From Vibrio albus (GTDB lineage Bacteria > Pseudomonadota > Gammaproteobacteria > Enterobacterales > Vibrionaceae): a stretch of DNA of 64,000 bases. The stretch covers positions 248,001-312,000 of the forward strand of contig NZ_QFWT01000002.1 of the NCBI RefSeq assembly GCF_003144035.1. The letters are read 5' to 3'. Each line of letters begins with the position of its first letter. Position 1 is the stretch's first letter. This document shows positions 60,667-64,000 of the stretch, piece after piece. The position numbers and the translations under genes were made by a program. A model generated the notes under the pieces. That model did no database searches. It was not told the DNA's origin and was given only the letters and a program-made list of their open reading frames with translations.

Positions 60667-62964
60667 ATGAGTATTTTTTCTCCCCTAAAGGGAAACCTTA
60701 AGAAAAGGACAATATGGCTGATGCTGGTTTTTATGCCGGTAGCCATATTCACTCCTTTTTACTCATGGGCGGAAATTCCTACTTCCCCGATACTGGATGA
60801 AGCAGAAAAACTCGTCGATATTGCGCCGGCCCGGGCAAAACAGATCACACAAAACTATCTGTCCGCCAGAAAGCTGGTCTCAGATTCCCAGGAGATCAGT
60901 GCCTCAAGAGAAAATGCTGAGAAGACGATTCGGACACCCAATACAACGGTGATCGCCCTTCAGGTTCTGGCCCGTTCCCGATTAGCACTAAAAGATGCCC
61001 GGGGTGCTCTAAATGCGATAGATGAAGCCGTTTCCGTCGCACAGCACCACACTCTGAGTTATGCCCGTCTACAAAGCCAGATGATAAAAACAGGCATGCT
61101 GTGGAAACTTTATAAAGACAAAAGTAAAGTCTCAGCCGAGCTGGATACCACTCAGCAGGATATAAAAAGTGGCAATTTGTCCTCCACATCCCGCGATGCC
61201 CTCAACTACCAGCTAACCATGCTGAGAGGAACAATAGCGTCAGAATCACTGCAGCTTAAGCAGGCCGACTCTTTCTTCCAGAAAGCAGAAAAGTATGCCT
61301 CCGGCTCAGGACGGCCAGAGCTGTTTATTAACTATCAGCTTACTCTAGGTGAGCACAACCTGAATCATCACCGGCTGAACCGAGCACTATACGACCTTCT
61401 GGCCGCTTACTGGTCTGCGATTGAGTCGAATAACCTGGTTCTTCTGGCCCGAAGTAACCACCTTCTGGCTATGGTTTTTTATCAGAGACAGGCTCTGGAT
61501 AGATCTATTGAGCATCTTCTTCAGGCTGCCGATTTTTATGACAAGTATAAAAACTCAGCTATTTTACCTGTCATTCTAAAGCAAATGGGCGACATTTATT
61601 ATCTGCAGAGCAAATTCAACCTGGCTCTGGTTCACTATTTTAATGTGCTGGATGCTGAAAATACCGACACAGATATTGAACACGTTATTAACTTACGTCT
61701 GGATCTTGCCAAAACCTATATCCAGCTATTTAACTATCCTCTTGCTGAGCAGTACCTGAACAGAGCACATAATTTATTGTCCTTTTCGAGCTTACCTCAG
61801 CTTCAGGCTAAAGCGATACTGCTGGAAGCCGATTTGGCCTTTCACCTTGGCCGCTACAAAGTGGCAATAGCCAAGGCAACACTCGCACAGAAAGAAGCCC
61901 GTAAATATGATAACCCTGATATTCGGATACAGGCGCACCATCTTCTGGCTTCGAGTTATGCCAAGACTAATCAGTACCAAAATGCTTATGAGCAAAGTCA
62001 GCTATACAGCCAACTGCAGATAAGTAAAAAAGATGAACTGTTACGTATCTCGATAGACAACTTCATTCAGCAGAAAAAATTTATAGAGAGCTCTCTTCAC
62101 TATCAGGATCAGCAGGATAAGCTGTCCGGGGTGGAAGCGGAATTACACCATTACCAGAATATCTTAATGGCCCTGTTTGCCATTTCTTCTTTACTGCTAT
62201 TTTTTGTCTTACGGAAAGCAACCGTCAGCCGAAGACTGAAAAAGGAACTTACCGAGCTGTATGAAGATCATTACACCCATCCCCGTTCAGGGCTGAGAAA
62301 CCTTCGACTGCTTAACCTCAAGCTCCCCAGCTCACTGGAACAAAGTAATGCTAACTTTGAACAATGGGAGACCGGTGAACTGATTAACGAGCCTCTGCAT
62401 GACCGGCTGCGCTTTATCATGATCGATCTGCCTTTTCTGCGGAATATGTATCCTAACGGGGGATATAAAGCAGGTCTGGAACTGGAAAGTGAATTTGGTG
62501 CTTTTATCAAATCAAAAATAGTAAAACCAGCCAGACTTTACCATTTTTCTGATGCCCTGTTCTTATATGTAGAGCCCAACCCTAACCCGGATAAAGATCC
62601 CGAACAGATCTTTTACAAAGTAACAGACTGGATTGATCAATTTAAAACCGATAAAAAAATAGACAAATGTATCAGAGCTGGTATTGCGGATTATCCGTTT
62701 TTACAACGAGCTTATACTGCTATTGATGATAAAGATCTCATTGATATACTCCTCATGGCATCCAATATGGCACGAGACATCAGCCTCGAAAATAGTGGTA
62801 GTCAATGGGTCTATCTGAAAGCCATCAAAAATGCACCGGCTGCGAGTTTCGCTGGTGACAACATCCGTATCGCTTGCCGTGACGCAATAGATAAAGGATT
62901 AATCAAGGTGATTTCCTCTCGTAAAAATGGGGGTGAAATCAAAAAAACAGTACTTACTGACTAA
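60667..62964 (+). CDS. TPR-repeat membrane protein with degenerate GGDEF-like domain
   Basis: A 765-residue protein. It has a signal or anchor helix (about residues 12-32), a TPR-rich periplasmic region (about 40-480), a transmembrane helix (about 498-518), and a cytoplasmic domain that looks like a GGDEF domain without its active site: HPRSGLRNLRLL replaces DPLTGLPNRR, and YHFSDALFLYV stands where RxGGDEFxx is expected. Diguanylate cyclase activity is therefore unlikely; it may bind c-di-GMP or a partner. A TTG at 60661 is an alternative start (AAAGGA). The next gene may be a true cyclase. Confidence 0.6.
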   Translation: MSIFSPLKGNLKKRTIWLMLVFMPVAIFTPFYSWAEIPTSPILDEAEKLVDIAPARAKQITQNYLSARKLVSDSQEISASRENAEKTIRTPNTTVIALQVLARSRLALKDARGALNAIDEAVSVAQHHTLSYARLQSQMIKTGMLWKLYKDKSKVSAELDTTQQDIKSGNLSSTSRDALNYQLTMLRGTIASESLQLKQADSFFQKAEKYASGSGRPELFINYQLTLGEHNLNHHRLNRALYDLLAAYWSAIESNNLVLLARSNHLLAMVFYQRQALDRSIEHLLQAADFYDKYKNSAILPVILKQMGDIYYLQSKFNLALVHYFNVLDAENTDTDIEHVINLRLDLAKTYIQLFNYPLAEQYLNRAHNLLSFSSLPQLQAKAILLEADLAFHLGRYKVAIAKATLAQKEARKYDNPDIRIQAHHLLASSYAKTNQYQNAYEQSQLYSQLQISKKDELLRISIDNFIQQKKFIESSLHYQDQQDKLSGVEAELHHYQNILMALFAISSLLLFFVLRKATVSRRLKKELTELYEDHYTHPRSGLRNLRLLNLKLPSSLEQSNANFEQWETGELINEPLHDRLRFIMIDLPFLRNMYPNGGYKAGLELESEFGAFIKSKIVKPARLYHFSDALFLYVEPNPNPDKDPEQIFYKVTDWIDQFKTDKKIDKCIRAGIADYPFLQRAYTAIDDKDLIDILLMASNMARDISLENSGSQWVYLKAIKNAPAASFAGDNIRIACRDAIDKGLIKVISSRKNGGEIKKTVLTD

Positions 62965-63087
62965 TATGTAATCACTAATTTTAAAATAGCAGTGACGTTG
63001 TTACATTTTTTGTTATTATCGTTTTATTGTGTTTTTTATTAGTGTTTTTTGTCCAGGTGGGCTGGTGCTCTATGTCCTGTTTTATCT

Positions 63088-64000
63088 ATGAGTGATACTA
63101 GTGTAGCTCTTCCAGAAAATTTGATTTCTGAACTAGAGCGGTTAAAACTACAATTAGAACAAACGAAAACAGTTCACCGTAACGCTTCGTTAAAATTTAC
63201 CAGAGAATCACGCGTTCTTAAGAGAGTTGTTGCTAAACTAAGTGAAACCTGCTTAGGATATCATGACGATCTGGATAAAGGCGTAGTTGCATTAAAAACA
63301 GCGCTAGAACAACAACATGATGTCAGTAGGTTAGTTCCGCACTTAGCTGTGCTGGAGCGTACGCTCAAAAAAAACACTTATAAAATGGAAAAACAAAAGA
63401 ATCATTTAGATGAACGAGTCAAACAGAGTGGAGAAACTCTGCAAAGAATTCCCGGATTACCGGCCCAGTTAAAGCGTGACCTCAGAAACCTACTGAGTTT
63501 TCCATCAATAAAAAACAACAAGCAGTTAGACAATGCCATCCGCCTGTTATCAATCTATGAACGGGCGATTAAAATCATTATGTCAAATTCAGCGCATACC
63601 CAAAGCAGAGAGGGCTATGCCGGAATTAGCAAAGAAACCCAAAATAAGCTGTCCGAAGAGCTGCAACACCTTATCAATGAACTTGATTTCAACGGTGAGT
63701 CAGGTGATCTACTGGCAGATATGCGTATCAAGCTGCTGGCCGGAGTAACGTTTGAAGATTTAATTGAGATGACGTTGCAGATCCTCCGACTGGTCATTCA
63801 GGGCACACACTTTGAGAGAAAAACCTCCGAACAGTTTCTTAGCCAGGTTAACCACTCTCTTTCCCGGGCCATCAAAACGAATGATCAGTGTATAGAACAA
63901 ACCGAATCTTATTCTGAACACCGGAAAGGCATGCATCAGGAGCTCTCTCTGTTGGCAGAGAACAGCCAGAGTGCATTAAACCGAGCAACCAATATTGAAG
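63088..64000 (+). CDS. Partial coiled-coil protein, probably N-terminus of a diguanylate cyclase (CdgG-like)
   Basis: The frame is open from the ATG at 63088 to the window end, giving 304 residues with no stop. It is all-helical with long heptads (SELERLKLQLEQTKTVH, LERTLKKNTYKMEKQK) and the landmark RIPGLPAQLKRDLRNLL. This kind of N-terminal region precedes a GGDEF domain in some Vibrio proteins near queF (V. cholerae VC0900 comes to mind), but the catalytic part is outside the window. The upstream 120 bp is AT-rich, and there is no strong ribosome binding site at the chosen start. Confidence 0.5.
   Translation, partial: MSDTSVALPENLISELERLKLQLEQTKTVHRNASLKFTRESRVLKRVVAKLSETCLGYHDDLDKGVVALKTALEQQHDVSRLVPHLAVLERTLKKNTYKMEKQKNHLDERVKQSGETLQRIPGLPAQLKRDLRNLLSFPSIKNNKQLDNAIRLLSIYERAIKIIMSNSAHTQSREGYAGISKETQNKLSEELQHLINELDFNGESGDLLADMRIKLLAGVTFEDLIEMTLQILRLVIQGTHFERKTSEQFLSQVNHSLSRAIKTNDQCIEQTESYSEHRKGMHQELSLLAENSQSALNRATNIE

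Overview
The window is chromosomal DNA from a gammaproteobacterium, most likely a Vibrionaceae member (Vibrio or a close relative). The evidence is gene order together with protein character: an envelope and translation cluster (rpsB-tsf-pyrH-frr-uppS-cdsA-dxr-rseP-bamA-skp-lpxD-fabZ-lpxA-lpxB-rnhB-dnaE-accA-tilS), a yafD/mltD/gloB/yafS/rnhA/dnaQ block, and families I associate with Vibrionales (DUF2956, DUF2066, TIGR03503, DUF3549, DUF2310). No rRNA, tRNA, phage, integron or insertion-sequence gene was recognised. Assignments rest on recalled family features; no database search was run.

Layout. 1-7 kb: a Dyp-type heme peroxidase with a YfeZ-like membrane protein, a small lysine-rich DUF2956 protein, a winged-helix protein, yffB-dapE-M15 peptidase-DUF2897 on the plus strand, and dapA-bamC on the minus strand. 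7-12 kb: gcvR and bcp, separated by a copper-type cassette (MerR-family operator, 37-residue membrane peptide, MerR regulator, three-HMA CopA, 21-residue membrane peptide). 12-20 kb: perM-like transporter, bepA, DUF2066, uraA, upp, purMN, with two PurR-like operators. 20-29 kb: yafJ, gmhA, TIGR03503, dnaQ/rnhA, yafS/gloB, mltD/yafD, glnB. 29-50.5 kb: one long minus-strand run from rpsB down to tilS and a small cytochrome c. 50.8-55 kb: map and glnD on the plus strand, then truC and yqcC on the minus strand. 55.8-64 kb: DUF3549, an unannotated CsrB-family regulatory RNA with an upstream UvrY/VarA-type box, a KfrA-like small protein and yaiI, syd with DUF2310, queF, a large TPR protein with a degenerate GGDEF-like domain, and the start of a coiled-coil protein (probably a diguanylate cyclase) running off the end.

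How parts fit. GlnB and its uridylyltransferase GlnD are both present. UraA and Upp handle uracil uptake and salvage next to purMN. BamA, BamC, Skp, BepA and RseP are outer-membrane biogenesis and quality-control factors, beside lipid A genes lpxA, lpxB and lpxD. DapE and DapA are both in lysine/diaminopimelate synthesis.

The least explained structure is a composite repeat found four times (about 28.5, 30.7, 37.2 and 54.6 kb). It has a tandem heptamer AGAGACT (3 to 10 exact units, diverged in the last copy), a GCGCTTCGCTT-type block in three copies, in three copies a GTCATCCCTGCG palindrome, and in three copies an end block resembling the inverse of the start. Copies sit in gaps of otherwise compact gene runs, and one copy supplies the stop codons of both convergent neighbours glnD and truC.
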